Shown: positions 44,143-51,651 of the stretch, one piece after another
How positions within the stretch are numbered: position 1 is the stretch's first letter
Layout of the letters: each line of letters begins with the position of its first letter
NCBI GenBank assembly: GCA_002353485.1
Contig: DEJS01000019.1
Span: 67,427-131,426 of the forward strand
DNA length: 64,000 nucleotides
Source of the DNA: Prevotella sp. UBA2742
GTDB lineage: Bacteria; Bacteroidota; Bacteroidia; Bacteroidales; Bacteroidaceae
Direction of reading: 5' to 3'
The notes under the pieces: model-generated
What the model was told of the DNA's origin: nothing
Databases searched by the model: none
Seen by the model: only the letters and a program-made list of their open reading frames with translations
Translations under genes and position numbers: made by a program

Positions 44143-44502
44143 CTAATCGATGTCTTCTATCTCCGTCAGTTCGGCGTCTTCCCAAAGGTGCTCTAAGTCG
44201 TAGTAGCTTCTCACGTCGGGAAGGAAGACGTGTACCAGCACGTCGCCGTAGTCCATCGCTACCCATTGGGCATTCTCCAGACCGGCTACCGTGGCGGGCT
44301 TCTCGCCAAGTTCCTTACGAGCCAGCTCGCCAATACTCTCTGTAATGGCTTCTACCTGCGAGGGCGAATTGCCCTGGCAGATGACAAAGTAGTTGCAGAT
44401 GGCTCCGTCGATGTTCGCAAGGTCAGCCACTACGATGCGCTGGCCTTTCTTCTCCTGTATTCCTTTGGTAATGGTGTCTACCAGTTGTCTTGTTTGCTCC
44501 AT
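44143..44502 (-). CDS. rsfS: Ribosome silencing factor RsfS
   Basis: The 119-aa protein binds ribosomal protein uL14 and blocks subunit joining. DUF143 motifs include ITKGIQEKKGQRIVVADL, NYFVICQGNSPSQVEAI, and WVAMDYGDVLVHVFLPDVRSYYDLEHLW. I start at ATG 44502; the frame runs upstream to 44751 through the tRNA gene, which cannot be coding. It heads the ftsH-cdsA operon. Confidence 0.95.
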   Translation of the reverse strand: MEQTRQLVDTITKGIQEKKGQRIVVADLANIDGAICNYFVICQGNSPSQVEAITESIGELARKELGEKPATVAGLENAQWVAMDYGDVLVHVFLPDVRSYYDLEHLWEDAELTEIEDID

Positions 44503-44510
44503 ATTGAATG

Positions 44511-44518
44511 CAAAGATA
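44511..44518 (-). promoter_or_regulatory. rsfS operon promoter -7 box
   Basis: Minus-strand TATCTTTG ending 8 bp before the ATG; the transcript would have a very short leader. Confidence 0.65.
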
Positions 44519-44612
44519 CACCTTATTCTTGACAAAACGACTATAAAACGCTTTTTTTTGCCTTTTTTTATAAAAAAACTCCTTTTTTTTTTGCCGGTTC
44601 CAAAAAAAGATG

Positions 44613-44620
44613 TACCTTTG
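44613..44620 (+). promoter_or_regulatory. tRNA-Gln promoter -7 box
   Basis: TACCTTTG followed by C, about 40 bp before the mature tRNA. A small GCAAAT/ATTTGC hairpin lies in the precursor leader. Confidence 0.6.
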
Positions 44621-44660
44621 CACCCGCAAATGAGAAATTTGCAACTCGCAAGAGTGACAT

Positions 44661-44731
44661 TGGGGTATGGTGTAATGGTAACACTGCAGATTCTGGTCCT
44701 GCCTTTCCTGGTTCGAGTCCGGGTACCCCAA
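44661..44731 (+). tRNA. tRNA-Gln (anticodon CTG)
   Basis: The cloverleaf can be drawn directly. The acceptor TGGGGTA pairs fully with TACCCCA, and the D stem is GTGT/ACAC. The anticodon stem is GCAGA/CCTGC (closing pair A-C mismatched) around TTCTGGT, which puts CTG at 34-36. The T stem CCTGG/CCGGG surrounds TTCGAGT. Discriminator base A is at 44731, and CCA is not encoded. The loop sequence and G37 fit glutamine. Confidence 0.93.
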
Positions 44732-44737
44732 CAAAAT

Positions 44738-44775
44738 AATCCACCAAGCAACTGATAATAAGTGCTTGGTGGATT
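44738..44775 (+). terminator. tRNA-Gln terminator
   Basis: A perfect 13-bp stem (AATCCACCAAGCA / TGCTTGGTGGATT) with a 12-nt loop is followed by TCTTTTTG, starting 7 bp after the tRNA. Confidence 0.9.
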
Positions 44776-44803
44776 TCTTTTTGTCTGTAATTGGCCCCAA
44801 TAA

Positions 44804-44837
44804 AAGAAGAGCGCTCACCGAAGTGAGCGCTCTTCTT
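44804..44837. terminator. Second, bidirectional terminator
   Basis: A perfect 15-bp stem (AAGAAGAGCGCTCAC and its complement) with a CGAA loop and a T-run on the plus side. It lies between the tRNA and the convergent DUF349 gene. Confidence 0.85.
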
Positions 44838-44870
44838 TTTGACAATCTCTTTCTTATGTCGCTTATGTTG

Positions 44871-44894
44871 TCACATGGGGCAGGCCCCCTGTGA
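44871..44894 (-). terminator. Hairpin after the DUF349 gene
   Basis: TCACATGGGGC pairs with GCCCCCTGTGA with one mismatch. It lies 12 bp beyond the DUF349 stop; there is no clear T-run on the minus strand, so it may only stabilise the 3' end. Confidence 0.5.
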
Positions 44895-44905
44895 GCCTGA
44901 TAGCT

Positions 44906-46804
44906 TTATTCTTTCTCTTTGTTTTCGGCATCGATGGCCTTGATCTTGTCGCGTACCAGCTGTACTTCGTCCTTCAGTTTCTGTACCTTGCGGTTCATCT
45001 CGTCGATAAGCGAGTTGCCTTTCTTTGACGAGGCGTTGAGGAAGCCCAGGTTGTTCTCGTAGGTCTGTACCTCGCTCTTCAGCTGTTCGTACTGGCGCAT
45101 CAGGCGTGCACGCTCGTTGTCGAGGGCGTTCTCGCCACGTTCGGCTACCTGCTTCAGGTTGTCCTTGAACTTGGATAGCCTGCGACGTGCTACGGTGATG
45201 TTGAGGTCTTTGTACAGTTTGTCGAGCACGGCATGGTACTCTTCGTACAGCTTGTCTTTCTCCTTGAAGGGTACGTGTCCGATGGCCTGGTACTCTTCGA
45301 TGAGCTTCTGGACGCGCTCCTGCAGGTCGTCGCCTGCTTCTTCGGCTGCAGCCTTCAGACGGGCTATGACATCGCGCTTCTTGGCCAGGTTGTCGCGTTC
45401 CTCGCTATGGGCGCCAGCGCCGGCTTCCTTGCGGGCCTCGAAGAACTTGTTGCAGGTGGTGAGGAACTCTTCCCACAGCTGGTCGCCCAGCTTCTTGGGC
45501 ACTACACCAATGGTCTTCCATTCCTTCTGCAGGTTGATGAGCTTGTCGCTGGTAGACTTCCAGTCGGTGGAGTCTTGCAGGGCTTTGGCTTTCTCGATGA
45601 GGGCGCGTTTCTTCTCGGCATTCTCCTTGAACTGGTCTTTCAGTGTGCGGAAGTAGGTGGCCTTACGTCCAAAGAAGTCGTCGCACGCTGCACGGAAGCG
45701 CTCGAATATCTTGACGTTCATCTTCTGTGGGGCGAAGCCGATGGTCTTCCATTCGGCCTGGAGGTCAATGATTTGTTTGGTATGGCGCTCCCAGTCGGCG
45801 CTGCCTTTGTTTTCTTCAGCAGCGATGGCTTCTACCTTCTCGCAGAGTTCCGTCTTGCGCTGCAGGTTCTCTTCCTCTTTGGCCCGCAGTCCTTCGAAGT
45901 GTTGCTGGAAACGCTTGTTGACGGTGGTTGATGCGGTCTTGAAGCGCTGCCATATCTCCTCGCGCAGCTCTTTGCTGACGGGGCCTGTCTCGCGGTATTC
46001 CTGGTGCAGCTTCTGAAGCTGATGGAAGGCACTGATGACGTCGGGCTCTTCGGCCAGCTTTTCGGCTGCCTCGCAGAGACGGGTCTTCAGCTCGAGGTTC
46101 TTCTTGAAGTCGTATTCGCGGGCCTCGCTGTTCAGCTTCAGCAGGTCGTAGAACTGTTCGACGTACAGCTGGTAGTTGCGCCACAGCTCGTTGGCTCGCT
46201 CGGCGGGTACGTTCTTTATCTCGCGCCATTCGTCCTGAAGGGTCTTGAAGTCTTTGTACGACTTGTTGGCCTCTTCGGGCGAGGTAATCATGCTCTTTAT
46301 CTTTTCGATGATGTCGAGCTTGCGCTGCAGGTTGTCCTGCTTCTCCTGCTCTTGCTCCTTGAACAGCTGCTGACGTTTCTCCTTGATGAGTACCATCTCG
46401 GCCTTGAAGGCCTCCTCGTCAGGATCGGGGGTGATTTGGTACTGTTCCGGGTCGCCGCCGCCGTCGATGTATTCCTTCAGCTTCGCTTCGCGCTCGGCAA
46501 TATGCAACTTGTAGAAGGCGGTCTTCAGGTTGTCTACCTCCTCCTTCTGTGGGGCCTCGTCGCTGTGCGCTATCTCGCGTACGCGCTCCAGGACGTCCTT
46601 CTTGGTTTGATACTGCTTGCGTTCTGGGGCTTCTGCTGCCTTTTCTGTCTCTGCGGGCTGAACTGCATCAGTGGGCAGTACGGCCTCTTCGGGCTGCTGG
46701 GCAGCGGTTTCCACTACGTTCTGTTCTACGTTCTCTGACTCTTGGTCAGAGTGTGTCGTTGCAATCTGCTCTTCGTTGAGAGCCTTTTCTTGAGAGTCCA
46801 TCAT
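44906..46804 (-). CDS. DUF349 repeat protein
   Basis: The 632-aa, highly charged helical protein has about five DUF349 repeats, each with a core like LQDEWREIKNVP, LHQEYRETGPVS, LQAEWKTIGFAP, LQKEWKTIGVVP or IEEYQAIGHVP. The first 90 residues are acidic and Gln/Glu/Pro-rich, probably disordered. The C-terminus is a coiled coil ending KAIDAENKEKE. The function of DUF349 proteins is not established. Start is 46804 or 46801 (MMDSQEK). Confidence 0.88.
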   Translation of the reverse strand: MMDSQEKALNEEQIATTHSDQESENVEQNVVETAAQQPEEAVLPTDAVQPAETEKAAEAPERKQYQTKKDVLERVREIAHSDEAPQKEEVDNLKTAFYKLHIAEREAKLKEYIDGGGDPEQYQITPDPDEEAFKAEMVLIKEKRQQLFKEQEQEKQDNLQRKLDIIEKIKSMITSPEEANKSYKDFKTLQDEWREIKNVPAERANELWRNYQLYVEQFYDLLKLNSEAREYDFKKNLELKTRLCEAAEKLAEEPDVISAFHQLQKLHQEYRETGPVSKELREEIWQRFKTASTTVNKRFQQHFEGLRAKEEENLQRKTELCEKVEAIAAEENKGSADWERHTKQIIDLQAEWKTIGFAPQKMNVKIFERFRAACDDFFGRKATYFRTLKDQFKENAEKKRALIEKAKALQDSTDWKSTSDKLINLQKEWKTIGVVPKKLGDQLWEEFLTTCNKFFEARKEAGAGAHSEERDNLAKKRDVIARLKAAAEEAGDDLQERVQKLIEEYQAIGHVPFKEKDKLYEEYHAVLDKLYKDLNITVARRRLSKFKDNLKQVAERGENALDNERARLMRQYEQLKSEVQTYENNLGFLNASSKKGNSLIDEMNRKVQKLKDEVQLVRDKIKAIDAENKEKE

Positions 46805-46852
46805 CTTGTCTTTTTTAGTGAATGATAGGGTTAGTCACACATAATCAGGCTT

Positions 46853-46860
46853 CAAAGTTA
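46853..46860 (-). promoter_or_regulatory. Promoter -7 box of the DUF349 gene
   Basis: Minus-strand TAACTTTG, about 49 bp before the ATG. Confidence 0.55.
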
Positions 46861-46904
46861 AGTAAAAAATCTGATTCGACCTAATTTTTTTGAAGAAAAG
46901 TGAC

Positions 46905-47831
46905 TTAAATGAGTCGTTTATGCCTGAAAACCAGTAGTGAGATGACGGAAATAACTATTGAAAGGACTATGGCTATGAGAAATCCTATGGGGCTGTTTTC
47001 CATGCCGTTGATGAGGTTCATGCCGAAGAAGCTGGAGATGAGGGTCGGCAGCATGAGGATAATGGTGACGGAGGTCAGCGTACGCATGATGGTGTTCATG
47101 TTGTTGTTGATAATGCTCTGGTAGGTGTCCATCGTTGACTCCAGGATGTTGGAGTAGATGTTGGTGGTTTCGCGTGCCTGTGTCATCTCAATAGTCACGT
47201 CTTCGATAAGGTCGGCGTCGAGTTCGTCAATCTGCAGCTTGAACTTCAGCTTGGAGAGCAGTGTCTCGTTGCCACGTATGGACGTGTTGAAATAGGTGAG
47301 CGAGTCCTGCAGGCGCGACAGGCCTATCAGGCTCTCGTTGTTCACCTCACGGTCCAGGTTGCGCTTGGCTTTCTCTATGAGCATGGAGATTTGCTTCAGG
47401 CGTTTCAGGTACCATACGGCCGAGGAGAGGAAGAGACGGAAAATCATGTCCACGTAGTCGGTGAAGCCCACGCCGCGCTTCTGCTGGTAGCTGACGAAGT
47501 CAATCATCATGTTGGTCTCATAGTAGCAGACGGTGATGGTGACGTCGCGCTTGTGGATGATGCCGAGGGGAACGGTGGTATAGGGGGTGCGTGAACGTAC
47601 CTCCTTGACATAGGGTATGCGCAGGATGATGAGCATCCATCCGTCGTCGTATTCATAACGGGCACGCTCGTCGGTATCGCTGATGTCGGAGAGGAAGTAG
47701 TCGGGTATTTTGTACTGCTCCTCCAGCATTTGCTGGTCTTCGTCTGTGGGACACGTCATTTGTATCCAGCAATTGGGCTGCCATTCTTCCAGCTGGCTGA
47801 GCCCTCCTTGGGTATTCCAGAAAGTCTTCAT
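46905..47831 (-). CDS. corA: CorA-family magnesium/cobalt transporter
   Basis: The 308-aa protein has a cytosolic alpha/beta funnel, a long stalk helix (residues 150-245), and two C-terminal helices with the selectivity motif FGMNLINGMENS near residue 270. The basic end RHKRLI is typical. It forms pentameric channels for Mg2+. The 137-nt leader from a strong promoter contains a candidate pseudoknot over the ribosome-binding region, so translational control is likely. Confidence 0.93.
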   Translation of the reverse strand: MKTFWNTQGGLSQLEEWQPNCWIQMTCPTDEDQQMLEEQYKIPDYFLSDISDTDERARYEYDDGWMLIILRIPYVKEVRSRTPYTTVPLGIIHKRDVTITVCYYETNMMIDFVSYQQKRGVGFTDYVDMIFRLFLSSAVWYLKRLKQISMLIEKAKRNLDREVNNESLIGLSRLQDSLTYFNTSIRGNETLLSKLKFKLQIDELDADLIEDVTIEMTQARETTNIYSNILESTMDTYQSIINNNMNTIMRTLTSVTIILMLPTLISSFFGMNLINGMENSPIGFLIAIVLSIVISVISLLVFRHKRLI

Positions 47832-47835
47832 TGTG

Positions 47836-47893
47836 CTAATCCTTTTTCCGTTTGTGAAATGGTTTTAGCGGCAAGAGGATTAGCGGTCTTGCC
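47836..47893 (-). promoter_or_regulatory. Candidate H-type pseudoknot in the corA leader
   Basis: In the minus-strand RNA, GGCAAGA (47893-47887) pairs with UCUUGCC (47876-47870), forming stem 1. Its loop CCGCUAAUCC contains CUAAUCC, which is fully complementary to GGAUUAG at 47842-47836. That segment overlaps an AAGGA Shine-Dalgarno-like stretch 8 nt before the corA AUG. This yields two 7-bp stems, a 3-nt first loop and a 27-nt third loop. The architecture resembles small pseudoknot riboswitches that hide the SD; the ligand is unknown. Confidence 0.5.
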
Positions 47894-47974
47894 TGCCGTT
47901 CCTCCCGCCTACGAATTGTTATGATTCGCCGGGTAGTCGTCCATAATTAATTTGAAATTGGTTTATATCGGTTG

Positions 47975-48006
47975 CAAAGGTACGAAATAGCAGGCAAACT
48001 GCCAAA
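47975..48006 (-). promoter_or_regulatory. corA promoter
   Basis: Minus-strand TTTG (48006-48003), 20 bp, TACCTTTG (47982-47975): exact consensus. The start site should be near 47968. Confidence 0.8.
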
Positions 48007-48053
48007 TGTTTCTTTTGTTTTTTTCGGCAAGTGAAGCCAAAGGAGCGATTTTC

Positions 48054-48101
48054 GTCGGTTGTCGATACACCTTGTATATTTATGGTGAATCGACGACCGA
48101 C
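48054..48101. repeat. 18-bp imperfect inverted repeat between pepD and corA
   Basis: Arms 48054-48071 and 48084-48101 pair with two mismatches (GTCGGTTGTCGAT... against ATCGACGACCGAC) around a 12-nt AT-rich loop. It lies after the pepD 22-bp array. Neither side has a T-run, so it may be an mRNA 3' stabiliser or a mobile-repeat remnant. Confidence 0.65.
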
Positions 48102-48121
48102 AAAAACACGCCTGCCGGGTG

Positions 48122-48209
48122 CCTTAGGTAAAAGGGTAGTTTACCTTAGGTAAAGTGATGGTTTACCTTAGGTAAAAGGGTAGTTTACCTAAGGCAAAAG
48201 GTTGGTTTA
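48122..48209. repeat. 22-bp tandem repeat array (array B)
   Basis: Four adjacent 22-mers begin CCTTAGGTAAA (CCTAAGGCAAA in the last copy) and end GTTTA, starting at 48122, 48144, 48166 and 48188. The last copy supplies the pepD stop codon. Read on the minus strand, each begins TAAAC and ends CCT(A/T)AGG, resembling array A (CAAAC ... CCTCGG). Confidence 0.9.
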
Positions 48210-49664
48210 CTTCACGGGAATGTCCTCAAGGGTCTTCTTCAGCAGATTCCAGAAAGGTGCCACGGTCTCAATGAGTGCGCGCTCGGAGGTGGTGTGAGGC
48301 GACTTCATGGTGGGGCCGAAGGAGACGACATCCATGTGGGGGTACTTGCCCAGGATGACGGAGCACTCCAAACCGGCATGGTCTACCTGTATGATACCTT
48401 CCTTGCCAAAGAGCGCCTTGTACTCTTTCAGCAGCAGGTGGAGTATGGGTGATTCTGGGTTGGGGTCCCATCCACCATACGAGCCTGCGGTCTCTACCTT
48501 CATGCCCGCCATGTTGAAGCAGCTCTCCAGCATCTTTACCACATAGTCCTTCATGTCTTCGCGGCTGGAACGTGCCAGTATCTTGATGCCGGCATGTCCG
48601 CCTTCGATGTCGATGATGGCCAGGTTGGACGAGGTCTCCACCACACTAGGGTAGGAGGGTATCATGCGTACCACGCCGTCGTGGCATGCATAGATGGCAT
48701 TGATGAGGTTGTCCTGTATTTCGACCGGAACTTGTTTCTCGGGTGTGGCGACTTTCTCGCATGACAGCTTAATGCCGCTTTCGATGCTCTTAAACTGGCT
48801 GTTGAAGTCGTCAAGCCAGGCCTCGGCCAGTTCTTGCATTGCCTGCAGGTTCTCCTTTGGCAGTGTGAGCACCACCTCGGCCTTGTAGGGAATGACATTG
48901 CGGACCTTGCCGCCATGCCATGAGGCAAGGCGGGCATCGAGCTCTTCTACGGCCTCGCGTACCAGGCGTACCATCAGCTTGTTGGCATTGGCACGGCCTT
49001 CGTTGATTTCCAGTCCGCTATGACCGCTGCGCAGACCTTTCAGAGTCACACAGACGGCAATGTCCTCTGGGTCGGTCTCTACCTCCTGATAGTCAAGTGT
49101 GGCAGTGATGTCTATACCTCCGGCAGAGCCGATGACGAATTTTCCCCATGTCTCAGAGTCCAGATTGAGAAGGATGTCGCCTTGGAGCTCGTGTTCAGGC
49201 AGGTCGTTGGCTCCATACATGCCCGTCTCTTCGTCGCGAGTGATAAGTGCCTCTACGGGACCATGCTTTAGGGTCTTGTCCTCCATGACAGCCATGATGG
49301 CAGCGACGCCCAGACCGTTGTCTGCACCAAGGGTGGTACCTTTAGCCTTCACCCACCCCTCGTCTATCCAGGGACGGATAGGGTCGGTCTCGAAGTTGTG
49401 CTTCGACTCGGTGTCGCGCTCTGGCACCATGTCCATGTGGGCCTGCAGGGTGACACACTGACGGTTTTCCATGCCCTCAGAGGCAGGCTTGCGCATGACG
49501 ATGTTGCCTGCGGGGTCTTGGAAAACCTCCACACCGGCCTGCTTGCCGAAGTCAAGCAGGAATTGTTGAATCTTCTCGAGATGTCCGCTTGGACGTGGTA
49601 CTTGTGTGAGTGCATAGAAGTTCTTCCATATACTCTTCGGGTTCAAGTTCTGAATTTCGTTCAT
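48207..49664 (-). CDS. pepD: Aminoacyl-histidine dipeptidase (PepD, M20 family)
   Basis: The 485-aa metallopeptidase cleaves Xaa-His dipeptides. Metal-site motifs LQAHMDMVPE, LGADNGLG and ITRDEETGMYGAND are intact, and the dimerisation (lid) domain is inserted near residues 190-400. The C-terminal DHAGLECSVI and HTTSERA complete the site. It is coupled to the upstream membrane protein gene by an ATGA overlap. Its last codon and stop belong to a 22-bp repeat array. Confidence 0.95.
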   Translation of the reverse strand: MNEIQNLNPKSIWKNFYALTQVPRPSGHLEKIQQFLLDFGKQAGVEVFQDPAGNIVMRKPASEGMENRQCVTLQAHMDMVPERDTESKHNFETDPIRPWIDEGWVKAKGTTLGADNGLGVAAIMAVMEDKTLKHGPVEALITRDEETGMYGANDLPEHELQGDILLNLDSETWGKFVIGSAGGIDITATLDYQEVETDPEDIAVCVTLKGLRSGHSGLEINEGRANANKLMVRLVREAVEELDARLASWHGGKVRNVIPYKAEVVLTLPKENLQAMQELAEAWLDDFNSQFKSIESGIKLSCEKVATPEKQVPVEIQDNLINAIYACHDGVVRMIPSYPSVVETSSNLAIIDIEGGHAGIKILARSSREDMKDYVVKMLESCFNMAGMKVETAGSYGGWDPNPESPILHLLLKEYKALFGKEGIIQVDHAGLECSVILGKYPHMDVVSFGPTMKSPHTTSERALIETVAPFWNLLKKTLEDIPVK

Positions 49665-50662
49665 TGTATTGAAGTTTTAGGGTTTGTTTTTATTCTGGTG
49701 AAGCTCAAAGCCATCCAGGCGTATATGCCTAAGACAACCACCAATAAGGTCTGGACGGTGTGAACGATGAGCACGAAATAGAGTGCTTTCTCGTCTTGCA
49801 CGCCATAGAGAATGAGCATGGTCTTGACTGCAAAATGCCAAGGGCCTGCACCGTTCGGGGTAGGCACGATGACGGCTATGGAGCCTACGATAAACGTAAC
49901 CAGCGCACACCCCAGACCCAGGTGACTGGTGAAGTCGAAGCAAAAGAAGGTGAGGTAATAGTGCAGGAAGTAGCTCGACCAGATGGCCAGTGTAAAGATG
50001 ACGAAGAGCGGTATGTTGCGTACAGCCTTCAGCGAGACGACCCCCTGCCAGATGCCTCGTATTGTTGCGCGTACCTTATTATATACAGACAGCTTGCGCA
50101 GCAGGAAGTGTAGCAGGATGAGGATGGCAACGACGCATATGGCTACGACGAAATAGCCTGTCATGGAGAAACGCTCCAGTATGCTCTGCAGATTGGTGCC
50201 CGTCTTGCGGAAGAACGAGCCAAAGGTACTCATCTCAAGTAAGAAAACAATGGCCGTGATGCCCATGACGAGTAGTGAGTCGATGGCTCTTTCGGTAACC
50301 ACTGTGCCTAATGCCTTTGGAAACGATATGTTATCGTAGCGCTTCAGTACGCCACAGCGTGTGAACTCACCGATGCGAGGTATGACGAGCGAGACGGCAT
50401 AGCTGAGAAAGATGCTATGTACGCTGACAGAAGCTCTTGGGCGTTCGCCTATAGGCTCAAGAGTCTGTCGCCAGCGCCAGCCACGGAATGCCTGTGCCAG
50501 GATGCCGAACGGAAACGATAGCAGCATCCACGTCCAGTCCATCTCCTCGGTGGCAACGTGGACGATGGTCTGCCAGTCTTCGCCGCGATACATCCAATAG
50601 AGTATGGCGCCTCCAAGCACCAGAGGCATGAGAATTTTGAGGATGATGCTTCTTATTTTCAT
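49661..50662 (-). CDS. Flippase-like membrane protein (LPG synthase TM family)
   Basis: The 333-aa protein has eight or so membrane helices and the family pattern: QAFRGWRWRQTLEP, SYAVSLVIPRIGEFTRCGVLKRYD, GTVVTERAIDSLLV, and VPTPNGAGPWHFAVK. It belongs to the lysylphosphatidylglycerol-synthase transmembrane (UPF0104) family without the aminoacyltransferase half; a lipid-transport role is inferred. I start at ATG 50662; the frame to 50734 crosses the -7 box. Its stop overlaps the pepD start. Confidence 0.87.
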   Translation of the reverse strand: MKIRSIILKILMPLVLGGAILYWMYRGEDWQTIVHVATEEMDWTWMLLSFPFGILAQAFRGWRWRQTLEPIGERPRASVSVHSIFLSYAVSLVIPRIGEFTRCGVLKRYDNISFPKALGTVVTERAIDSLLVMGITAIVFLLEMSTFGSFFRKTGTNLQSILERFSMTGYFVVAICVVAILILLHFLLRKLSVYNKVRATIRGIWQGVVSLKAVRNIPLFVIFTLAIWSSYFLHYYLTFFCFDFTSHLGLGCALVTFIVGSIAVIVPTPNGAGPWHFAVKTMLILYGVQDEKALYFVLIVHTVQTLLVVVLGIYAWMALSFTRIKTNPKTSIQ

Positions 50663-50670
50663 TACGTCTG

Positions 50671-50704
50671 CAAAGGTACTAATTTTTTCTTTGACATAGG
50701 TCAA
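50671..50704 (-). promoter_or_regulatory. Promoter of the flippase-like gene with TTGAC-N4-GTCAA dyad
   Basis: Minus-strand TACCTTTG at 50678-50671. A perfect dyad TTGAC-ATAG-GTCAA (50691-50704), the shape of a CRP/FNR-type site, lies 23 bp further upstream, over the -33 region where binding would repress. Confidence 0.55.
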
Positions 50705-50719
50705 CGATATGCGGAAAAG

Positions 50720-50803
50720 TTTGATAGAAGTCAAAGAATGGGCCTTTTTTGTGCGATAGTTGTCATTTTGCGCTTGCCATGTCGAGAATAGTTACTACCT
50801 TTG
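50720..50803 (+). promoter_or_regulatory. Promoter region of the 30-aa peptide gene
   Basis: A dyad TTTGATAGAAGTCAAA (50720-50735), then GAATGGGCCTTTTTT, and a TACCTTTG -7 box at 50796-50803. The dyad centre is 72 bp from the box centre, the same distance as at the locus near 54.0 kb. Confidence 0.6.
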
Positions 50804-50883
50804 CATCGTCAAAAGGGACATAGAGATGTTCTGAATGACAATATAGATTAAGGATAACATAAAGATTGAGAAAGGAAAAAGTT

Positions 50884-50976
50884 ATGATGTTAGCAATGTT
50901 TTCAGTGGCCGTTCTGGCCGTAGCAGCCGTTGAGGCTATGTACATTTGCAAGAATGCAAACGTACTTTTAAAGTAA
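50884..50976 (+). CDS. 30-aa single-helix membrane peptide
   Basis: The ORF reads MMLAMFSVAVLAVAAVEAMY then ICKNANVLLK, with one hydrophobic helix (residues 3-22) and a short polar tail. It has its own TACCTTTG promoter, an 80-nt leader with a purine-rich AAAGGAAAA stretch 4 nt before the ATG, and a strong terminator after it. This is a complete transcription unit for a small protein. I do not recognise the family. The RNA itself could also be the functional product. Confidence 0.65.
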   Translation: MMLAMFSVAVLAVAAVEAMYICKNANVLLK

Positions 50977-51004
50977 AAAACAACAAATTAGAGAAATAAC
51001 CAGA

Positions 51005-51035
51005 GCCGCAGACGTCATGTCTGCGGTTTTTTTTG
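51005..51035 (+). terminator. Terminator of the 30-aa peptide gene
   Basis: A 9-bp GC-rich stem (GCCGCAGAC/GTCTGCGGT, one wobble) with loop GTCAT is followed by a run of T. Confidence 0.92.
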
Positions 51036-51059
51036 TGCCTTTGTAAGAATTTGCAGGGT

Positions 51060-51644
51060 TTATATCATTGCTTCGTTTACAACCAATTCCCTCGGCAGTT
51101 TGATAACCTTCAAACGCTCATACCAGATACGTGAAGACCCGGCAAAGTGTTTCTGTGTATGTCCGCTGATGATGTAGTAACTGGCCATATACTCATCCAT
51201 CATCTCCAGGAACGCTTTTTTGATACGCGAACACTTTTCGTTGATGGCATTATCAAGTGGGTTCACCAGATGGTCAACACTCTCTTTAATTTTCTCCTTG
51301 TCCATCATCTTTGCTGTGGCCATATAGTAATGCGTCAGTTCCTCCCGATAGTCATTCAACCTCTTGAACTCGATACCTTCAGAATGTGACAGAAACAACA
51401 GATAAACCGCCTTGTGCACGGGTTGTAACTCTATTTCTTTGTTGCCAAAGTCCACCAATAAGAACCTGTAATCCTTCGTTATCCTCAGTCGGCTTAACTT
51501 AGCCCGTGCCGCCTCTATGCGTAGTTCTTCGAGCAAAGGTGCACCGATGGCCCGCAGCAGCAAGTCCTTGCGACCTGCTGCAACCAGCTCTTTTACCGAC
51601 GAAGCAAGCTCAACAGCGATTTCTTCAGGTGCTCTTTCCATCAT
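51060..51644 (-). CDS. Unknown protein co-transcribed with ftsZ
   Basis: This 194-aa protein is not recognised. It is predicted largely helical, with an N-terminal amphipathic part (EEIAVELASSVKELVAAG) and a middle stretch (RFLLVDFGNKEIELQPVHKAVYLLFLSHSEG) that looks like a small alpha/beta domain. The C-terminal part is charged (KCSRIKKAFLEMMDEYMASYYI). It has no signal peptide and no membrane helix. It starts 7 bp after the ftsZ stop, so the two are almost certainly one operon. A role near the division machinery is inferred only from this. Confidence 0.8.
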   Translation of the reverse strand: MMERAPEEIAVELASSVKELVAAGRKDLLLRAIGAPLLEELRIEAARAKLSRLRITKDYRFLLVDFGNKEIELQPVHKAVYLLFLSHSEGIEFKRLNDYREELTHYYMATAKMMDKEKIKESVDHLVNPLDNAINEKCSRIKKAFLEMMDEYMASYYIISGHTQKHFAGSSRIWYERLKVIKLPRELVVNEAMI

Positions 51645-51651
51645 CTGCTGG

